Shown: one piece after another, positions 1-9,308 of the stretch
Layout of the letters: every line of letters starts with the position of its first letter
How positions within the stretch are numbered: position 1 is the first letter of the stretch
Origin: an uncultured Clostridium sp.
GTDB lineage: Bacteria; Bacillota; Clostridia; TANB77; CAG-508
DNA: 64,000 nucleotides
Assembly: GCA_948473335.1 (NCBI GenBank)
Contig: CAOKXF010000008.1
Coordinates: forward strand, 1-64,000
Direction of reading: 5' to 3'
Translations under genes and position numbers: made by a program
Notes under the pieces: generated by a model
Seen by the model: only the letters and a program-made list of their open reading frames with translations
Told to the model about the DNA's origin: nothing
The model's database searches: none

Positions 1-65
1 CAGTAATAACAGGAATAATAGTTACAATAGGAATAAAAGGTATAAAACTGGATAAAAAACATTAA
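1..65 (+). CDS. C-terminal end of a membrane-anchored surface protein (5' end outside window)
   Basis: Only the last 20 codons are present, read from base 3 to the TAA at 63-65. They encode a hydrophobic stretch rich in Ile, Val and Gly followed by a short basic tail ending KLDKKH, as expected for a C-terminal membrane anchor with a cytoplasmic stop-transfer. The same 63 bases recur at 41989-42051 with three differences, at the end of a broken surface-protein gene. The two are therefore paralogues about 42 kb apart. Nothing can be said about the extracellular part. Confidence 0.6.
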   Translation, partial: VITGIIVTIGIKGIKLDKKH

Positions 66-76
66 AAACCAAGTTT

Positions 77-119
77 AACTGAAATAAGAGTATAACATGC
101 TTTTATTTCAGTTATTTAT
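77..119 (+). terminator. Hairpin terminator after the surface-protein gene
   Basis: AACTGAAATAA at 77-87 pairs perfectly with TTATTTCAGTT at 103-113 (11 bp), followed by a T-rich stretch. It lies between the end of the surface-protein gene and the convergent small gene at 150-338, so it could serve both. Confidence 0.7.
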
Positions 120-149
120 TTTAAAATCAAAAATTTAATATTATCAAAT

Positions 150-338
150 TTATTTATTATCAGCTTCATTAAGAGATTTAGTCACAGAAAGAATAGCAAG
201 ATTATCACCAAAAGCAGAAAAAAATGAAGCAAGAATACCCAATTCGTCAGAGTTAAAATCTTTACTAATAGCAATAGCTAAAGAACTAGATAAACCAATT
301 AATTCACATCCAAAAGAGTTATTAACACTATTATTCAA
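150..338 (-). CDS. Small DUF6774-like protein, 62 residues
   Basis: A longer open frame exists, but the best start is a TTG at 338-336, preceded on the minus strand by GAGGTG with 7-base spacing. From there the protein begins MNNSVNNSFG and continues CELIGLSSSLAIAISKDF, then DELGILASFFSAFGDNLAIL. This matches the pattern I recall for the small clostridial DUF6774 family (a CEL start, then an alternating hydrophobic helix ending in LGDxLA). Function is unknown. Codons end in T more often than in neighbouring core genes. The family call is from memory of its pattern; the coding call is supported by the ribosome site and conserved-looking sequence. Confidence 0.6.
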   Translation of the reverse strand: MNNSVNNSFGCELIGLSSSLAIAISKDFNSDELGILASFFSAFGDNLAILSVTKSLNEADNK

Positions 339-575
339 GAAAGAACACCTCAAAATATAATATGAAAGAAGTAATTTTAAGTTAAAAAAATCTAAATTAT
401 AAACAAAAAAAGATATTAGAAATTTAAAGTTAAATTCTTTAAGAACTACGGAAACAAAATGTTTGAAAATTAAAGACATAGTTTATTGCAAAATTGTATT
501 AATAAAAAATGAATAAAATTCCAAAAAAAATGCAAAATATAAATAAAAAAGATATGGAAAGAGGGAATAAAATTA

Positions 576-1964
576 ATGAATAATACAATAGAGCTAGGAA
601 AAGATAGAAAGCTAAAAATAGGGAAAAGCACAATAATGATAGTAGCTATAGTAATATTAGCAATAGTATCAGCAATATTAGGGTCAAAATTATATCAAGA
701 ACATAAAGCATATACAGTATCCACAGAAAACACATACAATATGGCATTTTTTGAATTAGTAGATTATACACAAAATGTAAAAACATATTTAGCAAAATCA
801 TTAATATCAACAGACTCAACACATGGAGCAGAAACACTAACACACTTATGGAGTGAAGCAAATTTAGCACAGACCTATTTATCAATGTTACCAATGGGAA
901 GTCAGGAATTAGAAAATACAGAAAAATTTTTAAATCAAGTAAGTGAGTACAGCTATTCATTATCAAGAAAAAACATTAATAATGAGGATTTATCAGAACA
1001 AGATTTAAACAACCTAAAAGATTTATATAATTATAGTGTAAACTTATCAAATGTATTAAATCAATTATCAGAAGACATAAATAGTGGAAGAATAAACTGG
1101 AATGATTTAATGAAAAATGATGATGCAAATTTTGCGAAGGAAGTGAGTAATGTCACTCAAGATAGTTTTAGCAATTTAGAAGAAAATTTTCATGAATATT
1201 CTGGATTAATTTATGATGGAGCATTTTCAGAACACCTATTAAGTGCAGAAAAACTAGGATTAGTAGGAGAAGATATAGACGAGAAGACAGCAGAAGATAA
1301 AATAAAGGAATTTATAGGAAAAGATAGAATAAAAGAAGTTACAAGATATGGATTATCAGAAAATGGAGAAATTTCAGTATATACATTTTCTGTAAAAACG
1401 AATAATGATAATATAATAAATATCGCAATATCAAAAAAAGGTGGACATATAGTATTAATGAATTCAAATAGAAATGTAGAAACACAAATAATCGAAGAAA
1501 CAGAAGCAATACAGAAAGCAAGAGAATTTCTAGAAGCAAAAGGATTTACAAATATGAAAGAAACTTATTATCTAAAGCAAGATGGTATAATTACATTAAA
1601 TTATGCGTATGAACAAAATGGTGTAGAGATGTATGCAGATTTAATAAAAGTAAAAGTAGCATTAGACAATGGAGAGATACTAGGAATTGAAACAACAGGA
1701 TATCTAAATTGCCATCATGAAAGAAATATTCCAACAGCAAATATAACAATGGAAGAAGCAAAAAGTAAATTAAATTCAAATTTAGAGATTACTAGTGAAG
1801 GATTAGCAATGATACCAACAGAATGGAAAACTGAAGAATTTTGCTATGAATTTGAAGGAAAAGTAAATGATATAGAATTTTTAGCATATATAAATGCTCA
1901 AACAGGACAAGAACAAGATATATTAATAATAACAGATACACCAAATGGAACACTTGCAGAATAA
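576..1964 (+). CDS. ypeB: YpeB-type spore germination protein
   Basis: 462 residues. One N-terminal membrane helix (about residues 17-37) is followed by a long helical region containing AFFELVDYTQNVKTYLAKSL and TLTHLWSEANLAQTYLSMLP, typical of YpeB. The C-terminal part (about 300-460) holds PepSY/YPEB repeats. In Bacillus, YpeB is needed for localisation and stability of the cortex-lytic enzyme SleB in the spore inner membrane. No sleB gene is present on either side here, although sleB-ypeB pairs are usual. The start at 576 follows GAGGG with suitable spacing. The neighbouring SASP gene supports a sporulation context. Confidence 0.9.
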   Translation: MNNTIELGKDRKLKIGKSTIMIVAIVILAIVSAILGSKLYQEHKAYTVSTENTYNMAFFELVDYTQNVKTYLAKSLISTDSTHGAETLTHLWSEANLAQTYLSMLPMGSQELENTEKFLNQVSEYSYSLSRKNINNEDLSEQDLNNLKDLYNYSVNLSNVLNQLSEDINSGRINWNDLMKNDDANFAKEVSNVTQDSFSNLEENFHEYSGLIYDGAFSEHLLSAEKLGLVGEDIDEKTAEDKIKEFIGKDRIKEVTRYGLSENGEISVYTFSVKTNNDNIINIAISKKGGHIVLMNSNRNVETQIIEETEAIQKAREFLEAKGFTNMKETYYLKQDGIITLNYAYEQNGVEMYADLIKVKVALDNGEILGIETTGYLNCHHERNIPTANITMEEAKSKLNSNLEITSEGLAMIPTEWKTEEFCYEFEGKVNDIEFLAYINAQTGQEQDILIITDTPNGTLAE

Positions 1965-2001
1965 ATCTTTATAGAATAAAATCACAATTTTTACAAAAAC
2001 A

Positions 2002-2029
2002 GCATTTATGCAGAAAAACTACCAAACTA
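2002..2029 (+). promoter_or_regulatory. Possible sigma-G promoter of the SASP gene
   Basis: GCATTT at 2002 and CAAACTA at 2023-2029, about 16 bases apart, resemble the forespore sigma-G elements (GnATR and CATnnTA) with about one mismatch each. The placement 45 bases before the SASP start is sensible. This is a weak motif match supported mainly by what follows it. Confidence 0.35.
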
Positions 2030-2073
2030 AAATAGACTTTTTTGGTTAAAATATAATCGAGGAGGAGATAAAA

Positions 2074-2247
2074 ATGTCTAGAAATAGTAAATTGATATCT
2101 GAAAACCTTAGAACTGAAATAGCAAAAGAATTAGGAGTATATGATCAAGTAAAAGCAGATGGTGGTAGTTGGGCAAATGTTTCTTCTAAAACTTGTGGAA
2201 ATATAGTAAGTAAAGCTATAGAAATAGCAAATAGATCAGTTCAATAA
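2074..2247 (+). CDS. Alpha/beta-type small acid-soluble spore protein (SASP)
   Basis: 57 residues, starting MSRNSKLISENLRTEIAKEL. It contains the segment where the germination protease GPR cuts SASPs (RTEIAKELGVYDQV) and the second conserved block (NVSSKTCGNIVSKAIEIA). Such proteins coat spore DNA and protect it from UV and heat, then supply amino acids in germination. An AGGAGG site lies 7 bases before the ATG. It is short for the family (usually 60-75 residues) and lacks the Gln-rich linker of Bacillus proteins, as is common in uncultured Clostridia. Confidence 0.9.
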   Translation: MSRNSKLISENLRTEIAKELGVYDQVKADGGSWANVSSKTCGNIVSKAIEIANRSVQ

Positions 2248-2271
2248 AAAAGAATATAAAAATTTTATAAA

Positions 2272-2329
2272 ATCTAATTTATAAATGAACAATAATATTC
2301 ATCTATAAATTAGATATTTTTTTCAAAAT
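2272..2329 (+). terminator. Hairpin terminator of the SASP gene
   Basis: ATCTAATTTAT near 2272 pairs with ATAAATTAGAT ending near 2315, with further pairing of ATGAA and TTCAT inside. A run of seven Ts follows. Confidence 0.8.
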
Positions 2330-2420
2330 CGAGAAAAATATTTTGTTGCCAAAAATGATAAAATAGAATATAATGCAATAAACGGAAAAACAAAAGCAAG
2401 CAAGAAAGGATGATGCATAA

Positions 2421-3851
2421 TTGAAAACAGAAATGACTACAAAAGATATAATAAAAGTAACGAAAGGAGAAATAATAAATGAAAAACAAGAAATAATATT
2501 TGAAAACTTTTCAAAAGATACAAGAGAGATAAAAAAAGGCGATATATATGTAGGGATAAAAGGGAATACATATAATGGCAACTTATTTTGGAAAGATGCA
2601 CTAGAACATGGAGCAAAAGCAGTAATAATAGATGAAGATACAGAAGTAACAGAACAAGAAATACAGAAATACAAAGAAAAAACAATAATAAAAGTAAAAG
2701 ATACAATAAAAGCAATACAGGAAATAGCAACATACAAAAGAAATTTGTATAACATACCAGTAATAGGAATAACAGGAAGTGTAGGAAAAACAAGCACAAG
2801 AGATTTAATATCAAGTGTATTATCACAAAAATATAAAACATTAAGTACAGTAGGAAATCAAAACAATGATATAGGATTACCATTTACTATATTAAAATTA
2901 AAAGACCATGAAGTAGCAGTTATAGAAATGGGAATGAACCAATTAGGACAAATAAGTTGCCTAACCAAAATTGCCCAACCTACTATTTCCGTAATAACAA
3001 GCATAGGAACTTCACATATAGGAGATTTAAAATCAAGAGAAAATATATTAAAAGCAAAGCTAGAGATTTTAGAAGGAATGGAAAAAAAGAACTTAATAAT
3101 CAATAATGATAATGATTTATTGCATGAATGGTACCAAAATAATAAAGAGGAATATAATATAATTACATATGGAATAGAAAATTTAAGTGATGTTGAAGCA
3201 AATGAGATACAAGAATATGAAGAATATAGCGAATTTATATGTGAAATCAAAAAGTGCCATGAAAATAATAGTACAGAAGATGAGAAAATCAAAGTAAAAA
3301 TACCAATTAGCGGAAAACATTTTGTATATAATGCAATGTGTGCAGTAATTATAGGAAAGCAGTTAGGACTAACAAACGAAGAAATAGTAAAAGGAATAAA
3401 CGAAACGAATTTAACTCAGAAACGAATGCAAATAATAAAACTAAAAGAAAACATAACAATAATAAATGACAGTTATAATGCAAGTTGCGAAGCAATGAAA
3501 GCTGCTATAGAATACTTAGGAGGAAGAAATAATAAAAACAGGAAAATAGCAGTATTAGGAGATATGTTTGATTTAGGTGAATACTCAGAAGAATTACATA
3601 GAAAGGTAGGAAAAGAAGTAGCAAAAAAGAAAATAGATATATTAATATGTTCAGGGAACCAAACGAAATATATAATAGATGAAGCGATAAAATATGGTAT
3701 GAAGCAAGAAACAATATACTATGAATCTAATAATAAAGCTGTAAAAAACAGAATTAAACAAATAATGAAGTCAAATGATGAAATATTAGTAAAGGCTTCA
3801 AATGGAATGAAATTTTTTAATATTGTTGAAGAAATAACTAAAGAAGGATAA
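2421..3851 (+). CDS. murF: UDP-N-acetylmuramoyl-tripeptide--D-alanyl-D-alanine ligase
   Basis: 476 residues with the three-domain Mur ligase layout. The N-terminal substrate domain contains FSKDTREIKKGDIYVGIKG. The ATPase domain has the P-loop GITGSVGKTST at 116-126 and GNQNNDIGLPFT. The C-terminal domain has NDSYNASCEAM and LGDMFDLGE. MurF adds D-Ala-D-Ala to UDP-MurNAc-tripeptide in the cytoplasm, the last soluble step of peptidoglycan precursor synthesis. The start is a TTG at 2421 with AAGGA ten bases upstream. The D-Ala-D-Ala ligase gene follows directly, so the two enzymes that make and use the dipeptide are neighbours. Confidence 0.95.
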   Translation: MKTEMTTKDIIKVTKGEIINEKQEIIFENFSKDTREIKKGDIYVGIKGNTYNGNLFWKDALEHGAKAVIIDEDTEVTEQEIQKYKEKTIIKVKDTIKAIQEIATYKRNLYNIPVIGITGSVGKTSTRDLISSVLSQKYKTLSTVGNQNNDIGLPFTILKLKDHEVAVIEMGMNQLGQISCLTKIAQPTISVITSIGTSHIGDLKSRENILKAKLEILEGMEKKNLIINNDNDLLHEWYQNNKEEYNIITYGIENLSDVEANEIQEYEEYSEFICEIKKCHENNSTEDEKIKVKIPISGKHFVYNAMCAVIIGKQLGLTNEEIVKGINETNLTQKRMQIIKLKENITIINDSYNASCEAMKAAIEYLGGRNNKNRKIAVLGDMFDLGEYSEELHRKVGKEVAKKKIDILICSGNQTKYIIDEAIKYGMKQETIYYESNNKAVKNRIKQIMKSNDEILVKASNGMKFFNIVEEITKEG

Positions 3852-3921
3852 TAACAAAAAGTTATAAAGTCTTAGAAAATATATTTAAGTTTTATAATTA
3901 ACAGGAAGGATGATATTAAAA

Positions 3922-4956
3922 ATGAAAAAAGTAGGTGTCATTTTCGGAGGAATGTCAACAGAAAACGAAGTATCCATAAAATCAGCAGAAGGAGTATTAA
4001 ACAATTTAAATCGAAGCAAATATGAAGTGCATATGATTTATATAGATAAGAATGGAAACTGGAACAGGTACATAGGAAAACAAGACACTAAAGAAATCAA
4101 TTTTAGATATATGCAAAAAATAAGTAATGTAATGGAATATATAGCACAATTAGATGTAGTATTTCCAGTACTACATGGGTTATATGGAGAAGATGGTACA
4201 ATACAGGGACTATTAGAATTATTAAGAGTACCATATGTAGGATGTAAAGTATTAGCATCAGCAATAGGAATAGATAAAGTGTATACAAAAATAATTTTTG
4301 AGAAAGCAGGACTTAATCAAGCAAAATATAAATACATTAAAAAAGAAGGAGAAACATACATATATGTAGATGAATATCTAAGAGAAGAAAAAGCAGAATT
4401 AGACGAAATATGTAAAAATGTATATAATGAATTAGAATTTCCTATGTTTGTCAAACCATCCAATTATGGATCATCAGTAGGAATAAATAAAGTAAACAAT
4501 ATAGATGAATTAAAGGAAGCAATAAAAGAAGCAGAAAAATACGATAAAAAAATATTAATAGAACAAGGAATAGATGGTAAAGAAGTCGAATGTGCTGTAT
4601 TACAAGGAGAAGAATTAATAACATCTTGTGTAGGGGAAATAAAATCAGCAGAGGAATTTTATAGTTATGATGCAAAATATAATATGCAAGAGTCAAAAAC
4701 GATAATACCAGCAAACATTACGGAACAACAAGAAATAGAAATAAGACATCAAGCTATAAGAGCATTTAAGGCAATAGATGGAAGAGGACTATCAAGAGTA
4801 GACTTTTTTATAGAAAATGTAACAGGAGAAATATATATAAATGAAATAAATACTTTACCAGGATTTACATCAATAAGTATGTATCCACAGCTATTCGCAA
4901 AGAGTGGAATAGAATATTCAAGATTATTAGATTTATTAATAGAAAACACACAGTAA
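3922..4956 (+). CDS. ddl: D-alanine--D-alanine ligase
   Basis: 344 residues from the ATG at 3922. An in-frame ATG at 3910 overlaps the GGAAGGA ribosome site and is less likely. ATP-grasp ligase: N-terminal FGGMSTENEVSIKSAEGV, then PVLHGLYGEDGTIQGLLEL, the ATP-binding KPSNYGSSVGINKV and the metal-binding EINTLPGFTSISMYP near the C-terminus. It makes the D-Ala-D-Ala dipeptide used by the MurF encoded immediately upstream (about 70 bases away). Confidence 0.95.
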   Translation: MKKVGVIFGGMSTENEVSIKSAEGVLNNLNRSKYEVHMIYIDKNGNWNRYIGKQDTKEINFRYMQKISNVMEYIAQLDVVFPVLHGLYGEDGTIQGLLELLRVPYVGCKVLASAIGIDKVYTKIIFEKAGLNQAKYKYIKKEGETYIYVDEYLREEKAELDEICKNVYNELEFPMFVKPSNYGSSVGINKVNNIDELKEAIKEAEKYDKKILIEQGIDGKEVECAVLQGEELITSCVGEIKSAEEFYSYDAKYNMQESKTIIPANITEQQEIEIRHQAIRAFKAIDGRGLSRVDFFIENVTGEIYINEINTLPGFTSISMYPQLFAKSGIEYSRLLDLLIENTQ

Positions 4957-5046
4957 TTAAAATAATACAATACACGAAAATAATTTATTTATACATTTAA
5001 ATAACTTTGATAATATATAAAAAAATCAAATGAAAAGGTGATATAG

Positions 5047-5376
5047 ATGAGAAAAATAAGTAGAATAAAAATAGGAAAAAATATTCAAAAAATTAGAAGA
5101 AGTTATGGATACACACAAGAAAGATTAGCAGAAGCAATAGACTGTTCGCCAAGATACATAAGTGATATAGAGCAAGACAAATCAAAACCATCATATGAAA
5201 ACTTGGTAAAAATATGTAATATATTCAAGATAGGACTAGATGACATATTTAGTGAATATTTAGATGTAAAAGAAAATAAACCATTAAAGTATTCATTAAG
5301 TGGTTTTGATGTATTAGAACAAAATAATAAAGAAACAATAGAACATTTGATAATGTATTTTAACAAAGAAAAATAA
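5047..5376 (+). CDS. Xre-family DNA-binding regulator
   Basis: 109 residues. The N-terminal helix-turn-helix spans about 10-70: IGKNIQKIRRSYGYTQERLA, then IDCSPRYISDIEQDKSKPSYENLVKICNIF. The C-terminal 40 residues are not recognised. AAAGGTG precedes the ATG. The gene sits alone between ddl and the DnaJ-like gene with its own terminator. Its target is unknown. Confidence 0.85.
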   Translation: MRKISRIKIGKNIQKIRRSYGYTQERLAEAIDCSPRYISDIEQDKSKPSYENLVKICNIFKIGLDDIFSEYLDVKENKPLKYSLSGFDVLEQNNKETIEHLIMYFNKEK

Positions 5377-5383
5377 TAAAAAA

Positions 5384-5412
5384 AATCCATAAAACTATGG
5401 ATTTTTTTTTAG
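5384..5412 (+). terminator. Hairpin terminator after the Xre gene
   Basis: AATCCATA pairs with TATGGATT around an AAAC loop, followed by nine or more Ts. Confidence 0.85.
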
Positions 5413-5454
5413 AAAGTTGATATAATTGAAATACCATTTTGGGAGGATGTTTAA

Positions 5455-6345
5455 ATGATATTTAAGGATTACTATAAAATATTGAACTTAGAAACAAATA
5501 AAGTCACAATAGAAGAAATAAGAATAGCATATAGACTAGCTGCAAAAAAAAATCATCCAGATTTAAATGTAGGAGATAGATTAGCAGAAGAAAAAATAAA
5601 AGACATAAATGAGGCATATAGAGTTCTTTCAAATTCAACGACAAAGAGAAAATATGATAGAATGTGGGTAACAAGTGTATTAAAGAAAAGACAAAACTAT
5701 GAAGAAAGTAAAAGAACTACAGGCTCAGTGTTTAGTGACTTTTTTAATATGTTTTTTGGCACAATAAAGGAAAAAAATGACCAATTTACAGAAAAATCTA
5801 CAAAAGAAAAGGGAGAAAATGTAGAAACAGAAATCGACATAACAATAGAAGAAGGATTTTATGGAAAAAACAAAAAAATCTCATTACGAACAGTAGAAGG
5901 AAGTATAAAAACATTTTCAGTAGATGTACCAGCAGGAATCAGAAATGGAGAAAAAATAAGATTAATAGGTCAAGGAAAACAAGGGAAAAATGGAGGAAAA
6001 AATGGAGATTTATTAATCAAAGTGAACATTGGAAATAGCAGTAGATTTAAATTAAAAGGATATGACTTATATACAGATTTATTACTAACACCATGGGAGG
6101 CAGCATTAGGAACTAAAACAGATATAAATGGTATTGATGAAAGCAACCAAATATATATTCCACAAGGAACACAGTCAGGGGAAAAAATTACAATACCAGA
6201 AAAAGGATATAAGATAGGAAATGGTGCAAGAGGAGATTTAATAGCAGAGGTAAAAATAATGGTACCAAAAAATTTATCAGAGGAAGAGACCAAAGAATTT
6301 AAAAAATTAAATGAAATATCAAAATTTAATCCTAGAAATTCATAG
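5455..6345 (+). CDS. DnaJ-like co-chaperone without zinc finger (CbpA/DnaJ-C type)
   Basis: 296 residues. The J domain at about 4-70 contains the HPD tripeptide needed to stimulate DnaK ATPase (AAKKNHPDLN). There is no Gly/Phe-rich region and no CxxCxGxG zinc repeats, so this is not the canonical DnaJ. The C-terminal half is the DnaJ client-binding domain (TEIDITIEEGFYGKNKKISL, then LIGQGKQGKNGGKNGDLLIKV). The domain order matches CbpA-type proteins. A GGGAGG site precedes the ATG. Confidence 0.9.
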   Translation: MIFKDYYKILNLETNKVTIEEIRIAYRLAAKKNHPDLNVGDRLAEEKIKDINEAYRVLSNSTTKRKYDRMWVTSVLKKRQNYEESKRTTGSVFSDFFNMFFGTIKEKNDQFTEKSTKEKGENVETEIDITIEEGFYGKNKKISLRTVEGSIKTFSVDVPAGIRNGEKIRLIGQGKQGKNGGKNGDLLIKVNIGNSSRFKLKGYDLYTDLLLTPWEAALGTKTDINGIDESNQIYIPQGTQSGEKITIPEKGYKIGNGARGDLIAEVKIMVPKNLSEEETKEFKKLNEISKFNPRNS

Positions 6346-6525
6346 TAATTTTTCATACATAAATGTACATAATATATAGTAAAACTAGTTTGAAAAGTAG
6401 ACATAAAATTCAAAAACGACTAAAAACTTGACAAAATTAAAAAAATTTAGTATAATTATGTTTAGTGTGAAAGAACAAAAGATAAGCTATGGATTAAAAA
6501 TCATAGAAATGGGGTGTAATAAACA

Positions 6526-7077
6526 ATGGAGATGTGGCAAGGAAAACATTTTAGCATAACAGATCCAAAGAATGTAAACACAGTAATATATCAAATAAAT
6601 AAAACAGAAAAACAAGAAAAAGGCGGACCAAAATTTACTGTAGAAAGATTAAAAAGCACATCTGAAATAAGAGGAGAAAACAGTAAAAAAACTTACTATG
6701 TAGACAGTTTAACAGAAAGTAACAATCAAATACTCATTTTATCATTTGGTAAAGACAGAGTAGTTATTAATAATGGTATTTTGGAAGATGATAAAATCAG
6801 AATATCAAAAAAACCAATGCCATTCAAATTTGATACAATATATTCAGAAGAAACTGTGTACAAAGAATTTTCATATACGCCTAACCTAAAAAGGCCTATA
6901 TCAATAATAGACTTGGATACAACAGAAGAAATAAAACCATTAGTATATTTTGATGAAAAGACTAATGAAGTTAAAGGAAAATGCAAGTTAAAAGCAAATA
7001 AGCAATATTTTGCTTTTGAAGTCAGGGAAAAAAATGATAATTTTGAATTATTAGGAGGAGTCCCAGTTATAACTTAA
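6526..7077 (+). CDS. Protein of unknown function, first gene of the VirD4 operon
   Basis: 183 residues, no signal peptide or membrane helix, mixed alpha/beta composition rich in Lys and Glu. No motif recognised. The sequence TYYVDSLTESNNQILILSFGKDRVVINNGI reads like a beta-rich domain. It is followed at 19 bases by a 51-residue ORF and then the coupling-ATPase gene on the same strand, suggesting one operon. Codon use matches the core genes. Function unknown; a role with the ATPase is inferred from position only. Confidence 0.7.
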   Translation: MEMWQGKHFSITDPKNVNTVIYQINKTEKQEKGGPKFTVERLKSTSEIRGENSKKTYYVDSLTESNNQILILSFGKDRVVINNGILEDDKIRISKKPMPFKFDTIYSEETVYKEFSYTPNLKRPISIIDLDTTEEIKPLVYFDEKTNEVKGKCKLKANKQYFAFEVREKNDNFELLGGVPVIT

Positions 7078-7096
7078 TTAAGGAGGAACGATAAAA

Positions 7097-7252
7097 ATGG
7101 CAACTACAAAAAAGAAGACAAGTAAAATTCAATTACCACTAGAAAATTCAAGAAGATATCAATTTAATAAAGAATTAGAATTAGAGATAGGATATAATTC
7201 TCCAATAACACAAGAGAAATATGATTCAATGTTTGGTGGAAATGAAAGATAA
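7097..7252 (+). CDS. Small basic protein of unknown function, 51 residues
   Basis: The ATG at 7097 is preceded by AAGGAGGAACG, a strong ribosome site. The protein starts MATTKKKTSKIQLPLENSRR and ends in MFGGNER. The N-terminus is lysine-rich and there is no membrane segment. It lies between the 183-residue protein and the VirD4-type ATPase, with 26 bases to the latter. Translation is supported by the ribosome site and operon position. No family recognised. Confidence 0.6.
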   Translation: MATTKKKTSKIQLPLENSRRYQFNKELELEIGYNSPITQEKYDSMFGGNER

Positions 7253-7278
7253 CAAAAACAGAAGAAAAAGGTGAAGAT

Positions 7279-9279
7279 ATGAATTATAAATTATCAGGAG
7301 CTTTAAAAAAGAATAGAATAAATTTAATATTATTTTTAATACTATGGATATTTCTAGCCATAGTATTAATTGCGCCAATAACATATGCATGGTCACAGGC
7401 AGTAATAAATGGAAAAATGGACATATCAATATTCGTTCAGAAAATTATAACTAGCCCGTTTGAGGCATTTGGAAAACTAATAGAAGATGGAAACTTCGGA
7501 AGTTACTTAAAAACATTAATAGGAGGTACACTAGTATATTTAGTATTTGTAACAATAGGACTAATAAAAACAGCACCAAAACATAAATACACAGATATAG
7601 AACATGGATCAAGTGACTGGAGTGAAGGTGGAGAACAATATAGAATATTAAACAGTAAAAAAGGAATAATATTAGGAGAAAAGAATTATTTACCAGAAGA
7701 TAAAAGAGGTAATATTAATGTATTGGTAGTCGGAGGATCTGGATCAGGAAAATCAGCATCATATTCAATACCAAATGCATATCAAATGTTAGGATCATAT
7801 GTATTCACAGACCCAAAAGGAGAATTATATGATAAAACAGCAGGATATTTGAAAAAAAATGGATATGATATAAAAGTATTAAACTTAGTAAATCCAGCAC
7901 AAAGTGATGGATATAATCCATTATTACATATAAATTCAGAAAGAGATGTAGATGTTATAGCAAGTACAGTAGTAAGAGGTCAAAAATCAGATGCAGGAGG
8001 ATCAGATCCATTCTGGGATGATTCAGCAGAAATGTTATTAAAAGCATTAATATATTATCTAATAGCAACAAGACCAGAAGAAGAACAAAACTTAGCAAGC
8101 TGTGCAGAATTAGTAAGAGCAGCAAGTAAATCAACAGGATCAAATATATTAGCAGATTTAATAAATAAATTACCATATGACCATCCAGCAAGAACAAACT
8201 TTAAATCAATAGAGCTTGCATCAGACAAAACATATAGCTCAATATTAAGTACATTACAATCAAAGTTAGGAAAATTTGATTCAAGAGAAATAGCAGCAGT
8301 AACGTCAACAAATACTATAAATTTTGAAGATATAGGTACAAAGAAAACAGCAGTATATGTAATATCACCAGATACACATACAGCATATAATTTTATATTA
8401 ACAATATTCTTTGCACAAATGATAAACCAATTATATAACTTAGCAGATGAAAATAAGGGTGGAAAATTAAAAGAACCAGTATACTTCATACTAGATGAGT
8501 TTGCAAATATAGGACAAATACCAGATTTTGACCAAAAAATATCAACAAGTAGAAGTAGAAAAATATCATTCAGTGTTATACTACAAAATTTGGACCAGCT
8601 AGAAGCAATATATGAAAAATCATATGAAACAATAATGGGAAACTGCGATACACATTTATTCTTAGGAAGTAACTCATATAAAACATTAGAGTATTTCTCA
8701 AAAGCATTAGGAGAAAAAACTATAGGAAGAGATAGTATATCAGTAAATAAAGATAAGGGAAATCATAAAACAGGAAAAAGTGTATCAGATCAGGTAATGG
8801 CAAGAGCGTTAATGACACCAGATGAATTAAGAAGAATGGATGTTGATGAATGTATAATATTTGTAAAAGGATTAAGACCAGTAAGGACTAACAAATTTTA
8901 TTATTTCAAACATTCAATGGAAAAAGAATTAGAAAAATATGAAGTAAGTCATAATGATATAGAAGAGTTAGACAGAGGAGAATGGAGAAAATTTAATCCA
9001 ATTAATCCTTGGGTACCAGAAAGAGAAGACAATGAAGTAGAGAACTTGAAAGTAGAATCATTAGATGATTTATTTGAAAGCCAGCCTACAAAGATGGAGC
9101 CCGTAAGAGAAGAGGAAATCAATAAAAAGGATAATGATGTATTGGCACAAATAGAAGAAAGTGATGATATCTCACCAATGTTACCACAATTAGAGGAAGA
9201 TGAGGAAGAATTTGACTTACAGAAGGAATTTGAAGCGAAATTTGATGAATTATTTGGGACAATAGATGATGACAATTAG
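7279..9279 (+). CDS. VirD4/TraG-type coupling ATPase
   Basis: 666 residues. Two membrane helices lie near the N-terminus (about 15-38 and 78-96). The FtsK/TraG-like ATPase has Walker A GGSGSGKS at 152-159 and Walker B FILDEFANIG near 403-412, with the all-alpha-type insert between. The C-terminal about 90 residues are very acidic. In type IV secretion this family brings relaxase-DNA complexes to the channel. Here no relaxase, VirB4 or channel gene is adjacent, and codon use is that of the core genome. Either it serves transfer systems encoded elsewhere or it has a chromosomal role. Family call is firm, role is not. Confidence 0.9.
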   Translation: MNYKLSGALKKNRINLILFLILWIFLAIVLIAPITYAWSQAVINGKMDISIFVQKIITSPFEAFGKLIEDGNFGSYLKTLIGGTLVYLVFVTIGLIKTAPKHKYTDIEHGSSDWSEGGEQYRILNSKKGIILGEKNYLPEDKRGNINVLVVGGSGSGKSASYSIPNAYQMLGSYVFTDPKGELYDKTAGYLKKNGYDIKVLNLVNPAQSDGYNPLLHINSERDVDVIASTVVRGQKSDAGGSDPFWDDSAEMLLKALIYYLIATRPEEEQNLASCAELVRAASKSTGSNILADLINKLPYDHPARTNFKSIELASDKTYSSILSTLQSKLGKFDSREIAAVTSTNTINFEDIGTKKTAVYVISPDTHTAYNFILTIFFAQMINQLYNLADENKGGKLKEPVYFILDEFANIGQIPDFDQKISTSRSRKISFSVILQNLDQLEAIYEKSYETIMGNCDTHLFLGSNSYKTLEYFSKALGEKTIGRDSISVNKDKGNHKTGKSVSDQVMARALMTPDELRRMDVDECIIFVKGLRPVRTNKFYYFKHSMEKELEKYEVSHNDIEELDRGEWRKFNPINPWVPEREDNEVENLKVESLDDLFESQPTKMEPVREEEINKKDNDVLAQIEESDDISPMLPQLEEDEEEFDLQKEFEAKFDELFGTIDDDN

Positions 9280-9308
9280 ATTATAAAATGTTTATAGAAT
9301 TAATAAGA

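Noticed and set aside
5970..6413. Minus-strand ORF overlapping the DnaJ-like gene
   Set aside because: It lies opposite the conserved DnaJ C-terminal domain and has no family features.
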